From: Bacillus smithii
GTDB lineage: Bacteria; Bacillota; Bacilli; Bacillales; DSM-4216
Length of the DNA stretch: 64,000 nt
Direction of reading: 5' to 3'
Assembly (NCBI RefSeq): GCF_001050115.1
Contig: NZ_CP012024.1
Location: forward strand, 1,840,001 to 1,904,000
The notes under the pieces are model-generated. The model made no database searches and was not told where the DNA came from. It saw only the letters and a list, made by a program, of their open reading frames with translations. How positions within the stretch are numbered: the stretch's first letter is position 1; the number at the start of each line of letters is the position of its first letter. The position numbers were made by a program, and so were the translations under genes. Shown here in pieces: positions 10,166-20,739 of this stretch.

Positions 10166-11463
10166 TTTAAACCGTCTCCTTCCACTCGATAAAAACTTTG
10201 AATTCCTTTCACGACCGATAAATCTCGAATATGCTGCAATACACTTTGGTAATTTTCCATCGTTGCTTTATGCGTGACGATCACAATTTCCGCCAGCCCT
10301 TTTTCCTCCAGCGGGAGTTGGAGAATTTTTTCAAAACTGATCGAATAAGCAGAAAATAATTTTGTCAGTTCAGAAAAAGCTCCCACTTCATCACGGACAT
10401 GAAGGCGGATAAAATACTTGGCAAGACGTTCATCCGCTTTCTTTAAGTTTTTTTCATACTGCGGCAACAACGTGTTTTTCCCGTTTACTCCCAGGCGCAT
10501 ATTTTTCACAACTGCCACGATATCGCTGACGACCGATGTTGCGGTTGGCAAACTTCCGGCACCCGGTCCGTAAAACATCGTTTCTCCCACCGCCTCCCCA
10601 TAAACATAAACCGCATTGTATTCATCGTTCACGGAGGAAAGCGGATGGTTTTTGGACAAGAACGTCGGCTGGACACTGACTTCCGCTTTTCCGTCTACTT
10701 GATGGGCATATCCGATTAATTTCATCGTATAGCCGAGCATATCGCCATATTTTAAGTCTTCTTTTGTCACCTTCGAAATGCCGGTCACTTCTACGTCTTC
10801 AAGGTCGATATTCATGGAAAACGCCAATCTCGATAAAATGGCCATTTTTCTGGCCGCATCAAGTCCTTCTACGTCAGCGGTCGGATCTGCTTCGGCATAT
10901 CCAAGTTTCTGTGCATTTTGCAAAGCCGTTTCATAAGATAGACCTTCTTTATCCATTTTGGTCAAAATATAATTGGTCGTTCCATTCACAATCCCCATCA
11001 ATTTTTCGATTTTGTCAGAAGCTAAACCGTCTGCCAAACCGCGGATAATGGGAATCCCTCCGGCGACACTCGCCTCATAATATAAGTCACAACCATTTGC
11101 CGTCGCGGCATCTTGCAATTCGGAACCATAAAGGGCGATTAAGTCTTTATTGGCGGTTACTACATGTTTTTTCGCTTGAAAAGCTTCTAAAATATATTTC
11201 TTCGTGTCTTCAATCCCGCCCATCACTTCTACAATGATGTCAATCTCAGGATTGAGCACGACTTCTTTATAATCGGTGGTCAGAATTTCTCTACGAATGT
11301 CAACTTCTCTTTCTTTTTCTATATCCCGCACAAGCACTTTATGGATGGTCAAGGAACAACCAAGTTGATGAACGAGCTGTTCTTGATGGTTTTGAACGAG
11401 TTTCACTACACCCGATCCAACTGTTCCCAGACCTAGGAGACCGATTGAGATACTCTCTTTCAT
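10162..11463 (-). CDS. hom: Homoserine dehydrogenase
   Basis: NAD(P)-dependent reduction of aspartate semialdehyde to homoserine, the branch to threonine and methionine. 433 residues. Residues 7-17 hold the Rossmann motif [11 protein letters not shown]. The catalytic region includes [17 protein letters not shown]. The last 80 residues form an ACT domain ([20 protein letters not shown]), which usually mediates feedback by threonine. GGGGTGA precedes the ATG. Confidence 0.95.
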   Translation of the reverse strand: MKESISIGLLGLGTVGSGVVKLVQNHQEQLVHQLGCSLTIHKVLVRDIEKEREVDIRREILTTDYKEVVLNPEIDIIVEVMGGIEDTKKYILEAFQAKKHVVTANKDLIALYGSELQDAATANGCDLYYEASVAGGIPIIRGLADGLASDKIEKLMGIVNGTTNYILTKMDKEGLSYETALQNAQKLGYAEADPTADVEGLDAARKMAILSRLAFSMNIDLEDVEVTGISKVTKEDLKYGDMLGYTMKLIGYAHQVDGKAEVSVQPTFLSKNHPLSSVNDEYNAVYVYGEAVGETMFYGPGAGSLPTATSVVSDIVAVVKNMRLGVNGKNTLLPQYEKNLKKADERLAKYFIRLHVRDEVGAFSELTKLFSAYSISFEKILQLPLEEKGLAEIVIVTHKATMENYQSVLQHIRDLSVVKGIQSFYRVEGDGLK

Positions 11464-11517
11464 CTATTTTTCACCCCGTGTATTTTTATGGTGTACATTT
11501 GTTTTTGTATAATAGAC

Positions 11518-11546
11518 ATTATACATTTTTCACTCTTGTTTTACAA
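11518..11546 (-). promoter_or_regulatory. hom-thrC-thrB promoter
   Basis: TTGTAA (11546-11541), a 17-bp spacer, TATAAT (11523-11518). The predicted start is about 45 nt before the hom ATG. No leader structure is seen. The rest of the gap up to 11707 shows only frames without support. Confidence 0.75.
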
Positions 11547-11707
11547 TAAAATTTTGTAAAAATTTAATTTTCATTCAATTTTGTATTATCTCCGCTGCGA
11601 ACCGCGTACCAAAAAAGAATCCAATGAATACCAATGGCTTCTTACGTAAGTTTGGCAAAAACCGATTTTCTTTCTGTACAAGCTTCTGCATCGCCAATAG
11701 CCTTAAA

Positions 11708-11733
11708 ATAAAAAAAGGAGACATTTGTCTCCC
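11708..11733 (-). terminator. Terminator downstream of the thiolase gene
   Basis: On the minus strand GGAGACA (11732-11726), loop of two, TGTCTCC (11723-11717), then a T-run at 11716-11708. Confidence 0.8.
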
Positions 11734-11821
11734 TCGCTTCTTATCTATATCTTCAAAAAACAGCTCACTGCCCTTTATCTTTATCCTCACGAATGAATGG
11801 AAAAAAACCTGCTTTCTTTCA

Positions 11822-13009
11822 TTACTCCACGTTTTCTAATAAAATGGCCATACCTTGACCGCCGCCTACACAAAGAGCAGCAAGTCCAAATTGTTCATTT
11901 CGACGCCTCATTTCATATAGCAATGTCGTTGTAATTCGTGCTCCTGTCGCTCCCAGCGGGTGCCCAAGTGCAATAGCCCCTCCGTTGACATTGACTTTCT
12001 TCATGTCTAAATGAAGCTCGCGTATAACAGCGATTGCTTGTGACGCAAAGGCTTCGTTGAGTTCAATTAAACCGATTTCTTTTAAAGGGACTTGTACATT
12101 TTTTAGAAGCTTTTGAACAGCCGGGACAGGCCCTATCCCCATCACTCGCGGGTCCACTCCTGCAGCAGCCCAACCTTTTATTTTCGCAAGTGGTTTGAAT
12201 CCTAACTCATTGGCCTTATCTATTGACATAATCACTAATGCGCATGCCCCATCATTTCTCCCACATGCATTGCCAGCTGTGACAGTACCGTTTTCACGAA
12301 AAACTGGCTGTAATGACGCGAGTTTCTCTATCGTTGTATCTGGCCGAGGATGTTCATCTTGATCAAATAAAAATTCTTTTTTCTTTTCTTTGACTAATAC
12401 AGGAACAATTTCTTCTCTGAATGTACCGTTTTGAATCGCTTTCTGTGCTTTCTGTTGACTTTCTAATGCAAAGGCATCTTGGTCTTCTCTTGAAATTTTG
12501 AATTGTTCCGCAACATTTTCTGCTGTAATCCCCATCCCTAATTGGTCTCCATAAATTTCAGCAGGCTGCTGGCCGGCTTCTAAGTTTGAATCTACTAAAT
12601 GTGGTGTACCATCTCCAAATCTTGCATTTCGCAAATAAATGGGGGAACGACTCATATTTTCTGTCCCGCCCGCCACAATTATTTCTGCTTGGCCGAACGC
12701 AATTTGTTGTACAGCTGAAGCAATGGCCTGCATTCCAGAAGCGCATAAACGATTTATAGTAAAAGCAGGGGATTCAACTGGAATACCGGCTCGTAAAGCG
12801 GCAACACGTGCAACGTTCGATGATTCTGTCGTTTGCCTTACTTCTCCCAAAATCACTTCATCTACTAATTCAGGAGGTAATGAAATACGATTCAGTGCTT
12901 CTTTTATGGCATAGTATGCTAGGAAACCCGAGTTAATAGACTTTAACGATCCACCATATTTTCCAATCGGTGTACGTACTGCACTGACAATGACTGACTC
13001 CTTAAACAT
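11822..13009 (-). CDS. Acetyl-CoA C-acyltransferase (thiolase)
   Basis: 395 residues, standard thiolase length. The nucleophilic cysteine is in [11 protein letters not shown] at about residue 88. The C-terminal [11 protein letters not shown] and CVGGGQG motifs supply the catalytic His and the second Cys. The reaction is thiolytic cleavage of 3-ketoacyl-CoA, or acetoacetyl-CoA synthesis in reverse. The ATG overlaps the end of the acyl-CoA dehydrogenase remnant by 8 nt, so it belonged to a beta-oxidation-type operon. It still looks intact while its upstream partner has decayed. Confidence 0.92.
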   Translation of the reverse strand: MFKESVIVSAVRTPIGKYGGSLKSINSGFLAYYAIKEALNRISLPPELVDEVILGEVRQTTESSNVARVAALRAGIPVESPAFTINRLCASGMQAIASAVQQIAFGQAEIIVAGGTENMSRSPIYLRNARFGDGTPHLVDSNLEAGQQPAEIYGDQLGMGITAENVAEQFKISREDQDAFALESQQKAQKAIQNGTFREEIVPVLVKEKKKEFLFDQDEHPRPDTTIEKLASLQPVFRENGTVTAGNACGRNDGACALVIMSIDKANELGFKPLAKIKGWAAAGVDPRVMGIGPVPAVQKLLKNVQVPLKEIGLIELNEAFASQAIAVIRELHLDMKKVNVNGGAIALGHPLGATGARITTTLLYEMRRRNEQFGLAALCVGGGQGMAILLENVE

Positions 13010-14130
13010 TGGCTGTTGTTCCTTTCTTTATTTGATATTCTTTTTTTAATTGGCCAGCAATAATATTTTTTTGAATTTCGCTTGTTCCTTCATAAATTCG
13101 TGTAATGCGAGCATCTCGATAAAACCTCTCGATCGGATAGTCGGCCATATATCCTAGTCCGCCGTGAATCTGTACAGCTTTATCAGCAACACGGTTAGAA
13201 ACTTCAGAGCCGTATAGTTTCAACATTGCCGCTTCTTTAATGACTTTCATTTTTTGGTCAACCATCCAAGCGACTCTATACGTAAAAGATCTTAACACTT
13301 CGATTTCCATCGCCATTTCTGCTAACATATGAGCAATCGCTTTCTATAATCGGCACGCCAAATTGAATTCGTTCAGGCGCATGATATATAGACATATCCA
13401 GCCGTTTTTGACAGGATCCAAAATTTCTGGCCGCTAAGCCTGCCCGCCATTCACTAAAATCTTTAAGGCGTTCACATATCCTTGACCTTCTTCTCCAAGA
13501 ACATTTTGTACAGGTACCTCACAATCTTCTAAAATAATTTCCGCAGAATGAGAGCCGCGCAATCCCATTTTGTTTTCAACCGCCCCTACGTGAAACCCTG
13601 GGAAGTCTTTTTCGACAATAAAACTTGTGATTCCTTTCGCTCCTTTTGATGGATCGGTGACGGCCATCACTGTAAAAATATCTGCCTCTGTTGCATTCGT
13701 AATATAATGTTTTATCCCGTTTAAAATATATTTATCGCCTTTTTTTACCGCCGTTGTTTTTAAGTTCGCTGCATTCACCCCTGCTTCAGGCTCTGTAAGT
13801 GCAAAAGCTCCGATTCGTTCACCGCTAGCCATATCAGGTAAATATTTTCTTTTTTGTTCTTCCGTTCCTATTTCTACAATCCCGACTGTTCCAATTCCTG
13901 TGTGGGCTCCAATGAGTGTCGTATAACCGCAATGTGTTGCCGCCTATTTTTTCATAAAGAACACGCTTGCCAACCATGTTTATACCAAGTCCTCCATATT
14001 CTTCCGGAATGCTCTATCCAAATAACCCTAATTCTTTCGACATTTCGATTATTCTTTTAGGTATTTTATTACATGAACGTGTTCGATTGTATGAATCGAC
14101 TCTATTATGAGCTCCACCTCATCGTCCTAA
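13002..14130 (-). pseudogene. Decayed acyl-CoA dehydrogenase
   Basis: Pieces of one acyl-CoA dehydrogenase appear in order on the minus strand but in several frames. From the N-terminal side: LGLFG, an in-frame TAG near 14014-14010, IPEEYGGLGINM, a frameshift near 13945, then LIGAHTGIG through MASGERIGAFALTEPEAG and MGLRGSHSAEIILED. Another frameshift falls between KILVNG and RAGLAARNFGS (about 13440) and one between PIIES and AIAHMLAEM (about 13340). The C-terminal ORF 13002-13328 (QIHGGLGYM, RIYEGTSEIQK) is clean. At least one stop and three frameshifts make a full enzyme impossible, unless the assembly is poor here. Confidence 0.88.
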
Positions 14131-14462
14131 AACGAAAGCATTTTCATAATTGTTGAACCTCTTTTCTGCTATATTCTTTTTTATGATTATTCCGAATTTC
14201 GTTTTTTAAAATTGGTCTTCGTCTTCCATTGATGGAGACGCCCTATTAACTATAATCATATTTCCATTGTCACTATTTATTCCATTTCTTTTATCTTTGA
14301 AATCATGATTTTTCCCGCCATTCTTTGCCCTCAAATATACAAATGTCGAGAACCAATTCATTTTTTAAAAAAAGATATGAGAAATGTACTCTTGTAAAAA
14401 TTGCCTGCAGAATCCGAAATAGGATCAAAACGATAATCTGCACCCGAGATGGGTACAAAAAA
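14131..14462. other. Intergenic region, nothing recognised
   Basis: AT-rich, with no frame carrying a ribosome-binding site. It may contain the N-terminal remains and former promoter of the acyl-CoA dehydrogenase operon, but I cannot align them. Confidence 0.4.
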
Positions 14463-14492
14463 AAGAACAACGCATTTCGTAAGCCGTTGCTC
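14463..14492 (-). terminator. Terminator of the YyaL-type gene
   Basis: On the minus strand GAGCAACG (14492-14485), loop of 13, CGTTGTTC (14471-14464), then a T-run to about 14456. It starts some 57 nt after the stop codon. Confidence 0.75.
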
Positions 14493-14548
14493 TTCTAAGT
14501 ACATGATGATTCCATTAGATTTTTCCTGTAAAACCGTTTACTAGAACA

Positions 14549-16585
14549 TTAAGACCTTGATATTGCTTTTAAAGCGGTAGAAAGGTCTTCCATTGGCATT
14601 TTGCAAGCCTGGTTTTCACAAATAAAAACAAGTAAATCTGTCTCTTTTTGCCTTGCAGCTCCTTCCAGCCATTCCGGTCGATGCCCAGACCATACATCAA
14701 ACGGAAGAAATTGTTCTCGGCAACGTCGCAATACAGCTTCCTTTTCTAAACCGTTAGAACCGATTACGATCACTTCTCGGCCTTGGGCAATCAACGCCAT
14801 CGCCGCCTCCAACATATACAGCATGGATACAGGAAAAGCGTTCAGTTCTTTTGAAAACGAGCGCACACACATTTCTACACGCTTCATTAATTCCATATCC
14901 CCTGCTAATTTCGCCAATCTCCAAAGCTGATAAGCAGCAACGCTATTCCCGGAAGGATAAGCTCCATCATAACCTGGCTTCTCTCGTACCAACAGTTCTT
15001 CACCGTCACGGTCTGTAAAGAAAAAGCCGCCGTTTTCATCCCAAAACCGTTCAAACAGGGCATTTTTCAACTCAATCGCAAATGAAAGCATACGAAGATC
15101 ATCTTCTGCCAAAAACAATTCCAAAGAACCCCACAGCAAAAAAGCATAATCATCCAAATAACCGCGGTATTTCGCTTCACCCTCTCTAAAACGGGCCATT
15201 AATCTCTTTTCTTTCCACACATATTTTTCATGAAAAGCCATTGCTTTGCGGGCTTGAGATAACAAGCCGGGATCATCGAAAACAGAACCGGCCTTTGCCA
15301 AGGCGGCGATCATCAGACCGTTCCAAGAGGTTAAAACCTTATCATCGACATGTGGTTTCACTCTCTTTTCCCTTGCCTGAAAAAGAAGCTGTTTCGCCTT
15401 TGACATAAGATTTTCTAATTCTTCTACACTTAGCCCGTGGTTGGCCGCGATTGTTTCAAGATCGGTTTGAAGCAAATGAAGAATATTTTTTCCTTCAAAG
15501 TTGCCTTGATCGGTGACATGATACAGCTCGGAAAAAATCGTTCCCGTTTCCTCGCCTAACACATCCATGATTTCTTCTTTGCTCCACACATAAAATTTTC
15601 CTTCTTCTCCTTCGCTATCGGCGTCAATCGCTGAATAAAATCCGCCTTCCGGATGAGTCATCTCTCTGGCGACGAAATCAGCAATTTCTAACACGATCCG
15701 TCGATACCGTTCGTTCTTCGTGATTTGATAAGCTTCCGTATAAGCGTACATCAGCAGTGCGTTGTCATACAGCATCTTTTCAAAGTGGGGAACCAGCCAC
15801 ATTCCATCCGTAGAATAGCGTGAAAACCCACCGCCGATATGGTCGTAAATACCGCCCGCAGCCATCGTATCAAGCGTTTTTTCCGCCATCTTGAGCGCGG
15901 ACTCCTTGCCGGTCATATGGTAATATCGGAACAAAAACAGGAGTTGATGGGGGCTCGGGAATTTCGGCGCTTCTCCAAATCCGCCGTAGAGGCTGTCGAA
16001 TTTTCCGGCAAGCTGCTGAAACCCTTTATGAACAGCTTCTTCCGTGACCTCTCCCTCGCTCTTTCGGCCCGCCTCTTCTTTCAATGCTTCCACTAATCGG
16101 CTACCTATATCAGCGATTCTCTCCGGATCTTGATGATACGCTTGATGCAATTGCGGCAAAATGTCCATCAGTCCCGGCCGGCCATACTGACTGTTTTTTG
16201 GAAAATAGGTGCCGGCATAAAACGGCTTTTTGTCCGGAGTCAAAAACACCGTCAACGGCCATCCGCCCTGACCGGTCATCAGCTGGCACACGGTCATATA
16301 AACCGAATCAATATCCGGCCGCTCCTCCCGATCCACCTTAATTGCCACAAAATATTGATTTAACAACTCCGCCACTTCAGGATCCTCAAACGACTCCCTC
16401 TCCATTACATGGCACCAATGACATGTTGAATAGCCGATACTAACGAATACTGGCTTATTTTCAGATTTAGCCTTTTCAAATGCTTCATTTCCCCATGGAT
16501 ACCAATCTACAGGATTGTAGGCATGCTGCAATAGGTAAGGTGATTTTTCCTGTATAAGTCTATTGGCTTTTTTATCCTTAGTCAT
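14549..16585 (-). CDS. YyaL-type thioredoxin-domain protein (DUF255)
   Basis: 678 residues. The N-terminal 160 residues are a thioredoxin-like DUF255 domain with the CxxC motif in [15 protein letters not shown]. The rest has the alpha/alpha-barrel pattern of six-hairpin glycosidase-like folds ([38 protein letters not shown]). The family spans bacteria to animals (SPATA20); its biochemical role is not established. The ATG at 16585 follows a perfect AAAGGAGGTGAT by 11 nt; a GTG 12 nt upstream overlaps that site and is unlikely. The gene has its own terminator. Confidence 0.85.
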   Translation of the reverse strand: MTKDKKANRLIQEKSPYLLQHAYNPVDWYPWGNEAFEKAKSENKPVFVSIGYSTCHWCHVMERESFEDPEVAELLNQYFVAIKVDREERPDIDSVYMTVCQLMTGQGGWPLTVFLTPDKKPFYAGTYFPKNSQYGRPGLMDILPQLHQAYHQDPERIADIGSRLVEALKEEAGRKSEGEVTEEAVHKGFQQLAGKFDSLYGGFGEAPKFPSPHQLLFLFRYYHMTGKESALKMAEKTLDTMAAGGIYDHIGGGFSRYSTDGMWLVPHFEKMLYDNALLMYAYTEAYQITKNERYRRIVLEIADFVAREMTHPEGGFYSAIDADSEGEEGKFYVWSKEEIMDVLGEETGTIFSELYHVTDQGNFEGKNILHLLQTDLETIAANHGLSVEELENLMSKAKQLLFQAREKRVKPHVDDKVLTSWNGLMIAALAKAGSVFDDPGLLSQARKAMAFHEKYVWKEKRLMARFREGEAKYRGYLDDYAFLLWGSLELFLAEDDLRMLSFAIELKNALFERFWDENGGFFFTDRDGEELLVREKPGYDGAYPSGNSVAAYQLWRLAKLAGDMELMKRVEMCVRSFSKELNAFPVSMLYMLEAAMALIAQGREVIVIGSNGLEKEAVLRRCREQFLPFDVWSGHRPEWLEGAARQKETDLLVFICENQACKMPMEDLSTALKAISRS

Positions 16586-16639
16586 GGTGGCAATCACCTC
16601 CTTTATATATCTTTATCTGTGTTTTAAGGTCTCAATCTA

Positions 16640-17200
16640 ATCCAACAAGGCTTAATGAAAATTTACAGTCATTTCTCCCTCATCTTTATCAGATTCTCTT
16701 GTAAGGTCTACATGACTTATTATTGCCTTTAAGTATATTGTTTCTATCCTCTTCTTTTGTAACCCTGTCAAAGTAATTCAACACATAGTCAAGATACCTA
16801 AGCTTATCCATATCATTAACAGCATCCAACTTTTTCAGTTCTTATTTAAAAGATCTATCTCACTTTCAATATTTTTTTGCTGATTCTTATATTTCTCTTT
16901 CCTTTCCAAATATTCATCTTGTATAATCTTCATTATCATAAGCATCCATAGCTCTCGATAATCTGTTTTTTCCTTTTGTAGCTCTTTCTGTAGGTGCAAT
17001 CTCTTTTAATATTGCCTCTTTCCTTAGCAATATCTCCTCCCTCTCCTTTGTTTATAGCTGTAACTAACTCATCCCTGTACTCCCTAACCATTTCTTGTAT
17101 CTTCTCAACAACCTTACTTTCTTCTACTCCTTTATTTGTACATTTCTCTCCTACAGGTCTCTTATACCAACAGCTTCTAATAACATTCACTGCCTATTTT
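16640..17200 (-). pseudogene. Remnant of a large serine recombinase (C-terminal part)
   Basis: Read leftwards, successive frames give the typical C-terminal region of a large serine integrase. A zinc-ribbon-like piece comes first (CWYKRPVGEKCTNKGV, 17170-17120). Then come REYRDELV, EILLRKEAILKEIAPTE and the coiled-coil motif RLSRAMDAYDNEDYT. These are followed by DEYLERKEKYKNQQ, LRYLDYVLNYFD and KAIISHVDLTRESD. At least three frameshifts separate these pieces, and the catalytic N-terminal domain is missing. It is dead. It marks a former prophage, ICE or SCC-like insertion beside the CRISPR array. Confidence 0.72.
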
Positions 17201-17303
17201 TATCTTAAAAGGTTCCATTCTTCGTTTAGTCACTTCGATTATAAAAATACAAAAAACAACTTTATAGAGTGCCCGAGTTCATTAGGGGCTTAATGATACT
17301 TTG

Positions 17304-17525
17304 ATTTCAATTCCTCATAGTTAAAATAAAAACGCCAGTAACATGCGCGATCATATGAGTTAATAAGGAGGTTTCAATTCCTCATAGTTAAAATAAAAAC
17401 AGATGTTCGAGTAGAAACAACGGATACTGGTGAAATGTTTCAATTCCTCATAGTTAAAATAAAAACTAAAGAGTTTCAAAATGGCTTTTATGATCGTCAT
17501 GAGTTTCAATTCCTCATAGTTAAAA
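17304..17525 (-). CRISPR. CRISPR array, distal part (3 full repeats, 1 split repeat, 3 spacers)
   Basis: 30-bp repeats at 17304-17333, 17371-17400, 17437-17466 and a truncated copy at 17503-17525. Spacers are 37, 36 and 36 bp. On the plus strand the repeat begins GTTTCAATTCC and ends AAAATAAAAAC. On the minus strand it therefore ends ATTGAAAC, the usual crRNA 5' handle of type I-B/III arrays. The array is thus read leftwards. The leftmost repeat has its first plus-strand base changed (G to A), as expected for the trailer end. Confidence 0.95.
17518..17525. repeat. Target-site duplication, left copy
   Basis: AGTTAAAA; the identical right copy is at 19968-19975. An eight-base duplication is the rule for IS66-family elements. 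Both copies come from inside one CRISPR repeat. Confidence 0.9.
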
Positions 17526-17573
17526 GTAAGCGTAAAATAATCCCCACCTTTTAATGATAGGGATTAAATACTA

Positions 17574-19151
17574 TTATTGTGATAAGTTATTAAAAACCCG
17601 ACAATTCAAAGGAATTGTTTTGGACCAAGGAAGTAGTTGATCAAGCTCATCCATATTGCTTATATCCATATTGGGAAGCCTTTCAAATAAGTAGCGAAGA
17701 TAATAAAATGGATTTAATTTATTCTCTTTTGCTGTCTCCACAATACTGTAAATGATTGAGCTGGCCTTAGCTCCTTTCGGAGTATTGCTAAAAATCCAGT
17801 TCTTCCTACCGATCACAAATGGTTTAATGGATCGTTCACTTCGATTATTATCGATTTCTAAACGTCCATCCTCTAAAAATGCCACGAGTTTTTCCCATTG
17901 GTTGAGGCAGTATGTAATGGCTTGACCTAATAGACTCTTTGGTAAAACATTGCTTTTCTCTGTTTTTAGCCATGCTGAAAAAGCCTCCAACAATGGTTGG
18001 CTGTGTTTAAGTCGTTTTTTATATCGTTCTTCTGGTGTACATTCTTTCAAATCACGCTCGATGGCAAATAGCTGATTACAGAAATTGAGTCCTTCCCGAA
18101 CTGTGACTGCTGAATGACGTTTGGATTCAGGAAGTACGTTTAAAGCCTCATCGAACTTTCTGCGGGCATGAGCCCAACATCCAACTAATGTTACGCCGGA
18201 TACCTTATGGTATCCTGCATATCCATCGACATGCAGGTATCCTTTAAACCCTTTTAGGAATTCTTTGGCATGTTCTCCTGCTCTAGTTTCCTGATAGTCA
18301 TAAAGGACAAGTGGTGGATCCTCTCTTCCAGTCCGATAAAGCCACATGTAAGATTTCGATGTACTTGACCTTCCAGGTTCATGTAAAACCTGAACAGTTG
18401 TTTCATCCGCATGTAGAATGTCTTTAGAGAGGAGATGCTCTTTCATTCGTTGATAAATTGGCGCAAGCCATTTTTCGGCACCATAAAGCATCCAATTGGC
18501 CATGGTTTGCCTGGATAAGATCACACCTAATCGTTTGAACTGTTGTTCTTGGCGATATAGAGGTAGCCCCTCTACATATTTTTGATTCATAATATATGCC
18601 ATGCTTGACGGTGAAGCTAAACTTTTTGGATACACAGATTTTGGGGCAGGTGCTGTAACGATTGGTGTCTCTATTTCATTACGCTCACAATGACGGCATC
18701 CATAGACATATCGAACGTGTTTTAAAACTTTGACTTGAGCCGGAATAATCACTAATTCTTGTCGTACTTCTGTGCTCATTTCGTGTGTTTTTTCACCGCA
18801 ACACGAACAGACCTGCTCTTCTTCGGGTAAACGATATTCAATCGTTTCCATAGGCAGGTTTTCAAACGTAGCTTGACGTTGACCACGTTTCTTTTTACGA
18901 CGATATGTAATTGTTTCAACAGTTGGCTCTTCGGCTTTTACATTAGACTCTACCTCTGCTTCATTGAATAAAGGTAGTTCTAATTGATTAGGATTTGTTT
19001 TTTCGCTTGAAGAGCCAAATTTTCGTTTTTGACTAAGACGATACTGTTCTTCATACCATCGTAATTTCGCCGTCAATTCAACGATTTGCTGTTGAAGTTT
19101 TTCAATTAATTCAAATGGGTTTTGGGTAGGATTCTTTAAATTTTTCATCAT
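17574..19151 (-). CDS. tnpC: IS66 transposase TnpC
   Basis: 525 residues. There is an N-terminal coiled coil ([20 protein letters not shown]). A CxxC zinc-binding pair follows (CSCCGEK, then YGCRHCE). The DDE catalytic core shows Asp in [12 protein letters not shown], Asp in [10 protein letters not shown] and the C-terminal [19 protein letters not shown] region. It is the catalytic subunit, read last in the element. It appears full length. Confidence 0.95.
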   Translation of the reverse strand: MMKNLKNPTQNPFELIEKLQQQIVELTAKLRWYEEQYRLSQKRKFGSSSEKTNPNQLELPLFNEAEVESNVKAEEPTVETITYRRKKKRGQRQATFENLPMETIEYRLPEEEQVCSCCGEKTHEMSTEVRQELVIIPAQVKVLKHVRYVYGCRHCERNEIETPIVTAPAPKSVYPKSLASPSSMAYIMNQKYVEGLPLYRQEQQFKRLGVILSRQTMANWMLYGAEKWLAPIYQRMKEHLLSKDILHADETTVQVLHEPGRSSTSKSYMWLYRTGREDPPLVLYDYQETRAGEHAKEFLKGFKGYLHVDGYAGYHKVSGVTLVGCWAHARRKFDEALNVLPESKRHSAVTVREGLNFCNQLFAIERDLKECTPEERYKKRLKHSQPLLEAFSAWLKTEKSNVLPKSLLGQAITYCLNQWEKLVAFLEDGRLEIDNNRSERSIKPFVIGRKNWIFSNTPKGAKASSIIYSIVETAKENKLNPFYYLRYLFERLPNMDISNMDELDQLLPWSKTIPLNCRVFNNLSQ

Positions 19152-19212
19152 GTAGTAATAATTCGACGGTTTTAGCTATTTTCCTCCAAGGTTTTTGTTA
19201 AAAGTAAAAAAT

Positions 19213-19569
19213 TCATATAACTGTTCTAGCCTTTACTTCTGGGTGTGCTTTCTTTTGCTCCATTGCAAGGCCATCCAATAACCAGCGTAATTGCCGATAA
19301 CTAATTTGTATCGTTCCAGTGTCATTTTCATTTGGCCATTGAAATTTTCCTTTTTCCAATCGACGATAATAAAGCCAAAAACCATTATAGTCCCAGTGAA
19401 GAATTTTTAATTTATCTCGCTTTCGATTACAGAACACAAAATAGCTTGATGAAAAGGGATCTAAATCAAATCCCTCTTTCACCAAAGCAGCTAATCCATC
19501 AATGGATTTTCTCAAATCAGTACTTCCTTTTGCCAAGTAAACTCGTTCAGCTCTTGTACCAACTAACAT
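19213..19569 (-). CDS. tnpB: IS66 accessory protein TnpB (Orf2)
   Basis: 118 residues of the IS66 Orf2-like family, recognised by STDLRKSIDGLAALV, FCNRKRDKLKILHWDYNGFWLYYRRLE and FQWP. Required with TnpA and TnpC for transposition in studied members; its exact role is unclear. The ATG lies inside the end of tnpA (7-nt overlap), so translation is coupled. Confidence 0.93.
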   Translation of the reverse strand: MLVGTRAERVYLAKGSTDLRKSIDGLAALVKEGFDLDPFSSSYFVFCNRKRDKLKILHWDYNGFWLYYRRLEKGKFQWPNENDTGTIQISYRQLRWLLDGLAMEQKKAHPEVKARTVI

Positions 19570-19883
19570 GTTGATTTCAACGTCCTAACCACTTCTGAAA
19601 GAAAGGCCGGATCGAAACCAGGTTTTACTTCAATTGAAATCCCACTAATTTCAATCCGTAATGAATTTTCAACTGTTTGTGAATGATCTTCTAGGGTAAC
19701 GGATGCCCATTTTGTAGACTTTCCTTGATTTTTTATTGGATTTTCAATTTTTCTTAACCAGTATTTAAACTGGTGAATACTCCATTGATTTTCCTTGCAC
19801 CAGTTTACTTGAGTTTGACCGCTTTTACGATAGTCAGCGATTCGTTGTTCCCAAACCTTTCGTAATTCAGGATTCTTAGGCAT
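19563..19883 (-). CDS. tnpA: IS66 protein TnpA (Orf1)
   Basis: 106 residues with an N-terminal helix-turn-helix-like segment (WEQRIADYRKSGQTQVNWCKEN) typical of IS66 Orf1. GGAGG lies seven T bases upstream of the ATG. It is the first gene of the IS66 operon, about 85 bp inside the right end of the element. Confidence 0.9.
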   Translation of the reverse strand: MPKNPELRKVWEQRIADYRKSGQTQVNWCKENQWSIHQFKYWLRKIENPIKNQGKSTKWASVTLEDHSQTVENSLRIEISGISIEVKPGFDPAFLSEVVRTLKSTC

Positions 19884-19967
19884 AAAAAAACCTCCTTCAA
19901 TTTCATCTTGAGGAGATTATCTCATGAAATTAGCACATCAAGAAGGTGTCCAAGATTTGACGCTTAC

Positions 19968-20511
19968 AGTTAAAATAAAAACTTCGTATGTTTCATTCCG
20001 CAAGAACGACAGTAGTTGTTTCAATTCCTCATAGTTAAAATAAAAACAACAGGGCATTCACCATTATTTAAACATTTTACAATAGTTTCAATTCCTCATA
20101 GTTAAAATAAAAACGAAAACGGAGCTCGAATTTCAAATTTTGCACCCCCGTTTCAATTCCTCATAGTTAAAATAAAAACTGTGGAAGGTATATTGAAATC
20201 TAGCGTGGCAAAGGAGTTTCAATTCCTCATAGTTAAAATAAAAACAAGGAATCGAAAATGCAGCGAAAGGCGTTGTCGGCGGTTTCAATTCCTCATAGTT
20301 AAAATAAAAACGAGGAGGCAGAAATCCTGCCGTATTGTGAAGGATAGTTTCAATTCCTCATAGTTAAAATAAAAACACTTCTTCTGGATTCCTGCTTGGG
20401 TTGATTTCAGCTTGTTTCAATTCCTCATAGTTAAAATAAAAACGGTTAAACCGCTTATCGGATTCTCGATCATTGCTGTGAGTTTCAATTCCTCATAGTT
20501 AAAATAAAAAC
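19968..20511 (-). CRISPR. CRISPR array, leader-proximal part (8 full repeats, half repeat, 8 spacers)
   Basis: A 15-bp half repeat at 19968-19982 completes the copy split by IS66. Full 30-bp repeats start at 20018, 20085, 20150, 20216, 20282, 20347, 20414 and 20482, and all appear identical. Spacers are 35-38 bp and differ from one another. With the left part, the original array had 12 repeats and 11 spacers. No cas gene is visible anywhere in the window. Confidence 0.95.
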
Positions 20512-20690
20512 CCCAAAATGCATTGATACATTAACAATTTTCAAAGCAGGGCAAGTTCAGGATACTCCATTTCGAAAATTCCGTCAATAGAGAGAATAGC
20601 TGATGGCTGTAAGAAGGAAAGAGTAAAAGAAACTGTCGTCGATCCTCTGGGTTTTGTGCGCTATTAGGGGTCGACGACAAAATATATGTT
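20512..20690 (-). promoter_or_regulatory. Probable CRISPR leader
   Basis: AT-rich sequence on the ATTGAAAC-upstream side of the array. About 125-165 bp from the first repeat it holds an inverted repeat, GTCGTCGATCC (20635-20645) with GGGGTCGACGAC (20667-20678). From memory, similar GTCGTCGA palindromes lie in leaders of related arrays. Which end is the leader follows from repeat orientation and from the degenerate repeat at the opposite end. Confidence 0.6.
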
Positions 20691-20739
20691 GCTATTCAAT
20701 GAATTCAACCATCTAGTGTTGATTCGAGATTTTTAAATC

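Larger units (their letters stand above)
17526..19967 (-). mobile_element. Complete IS66-family insertion sequence
   Basis: 2442 bp, bounded by inverted ends that both read inward as GTAAGCGT followed by AAAAT (left) or CAAAT (right). It carries the three canonical genes tnpA, tnpB and tnpC and is flanked by an 8-bp target duplication. All three frames are open, so it may be active. It sits inside a CRISPR repeat. Confidence 0.95.

Noticed and set aside
11575-11839. Two 71-codon frames on opposite strands before the hom promoter
   Set aside because: They run across a terminator hairpin, and neither has a ribosome-binding site.
20181-20363. 60-codon ORF in the CRISPR array
   Set aside because: It is made of CRISPR repeats and spacers.
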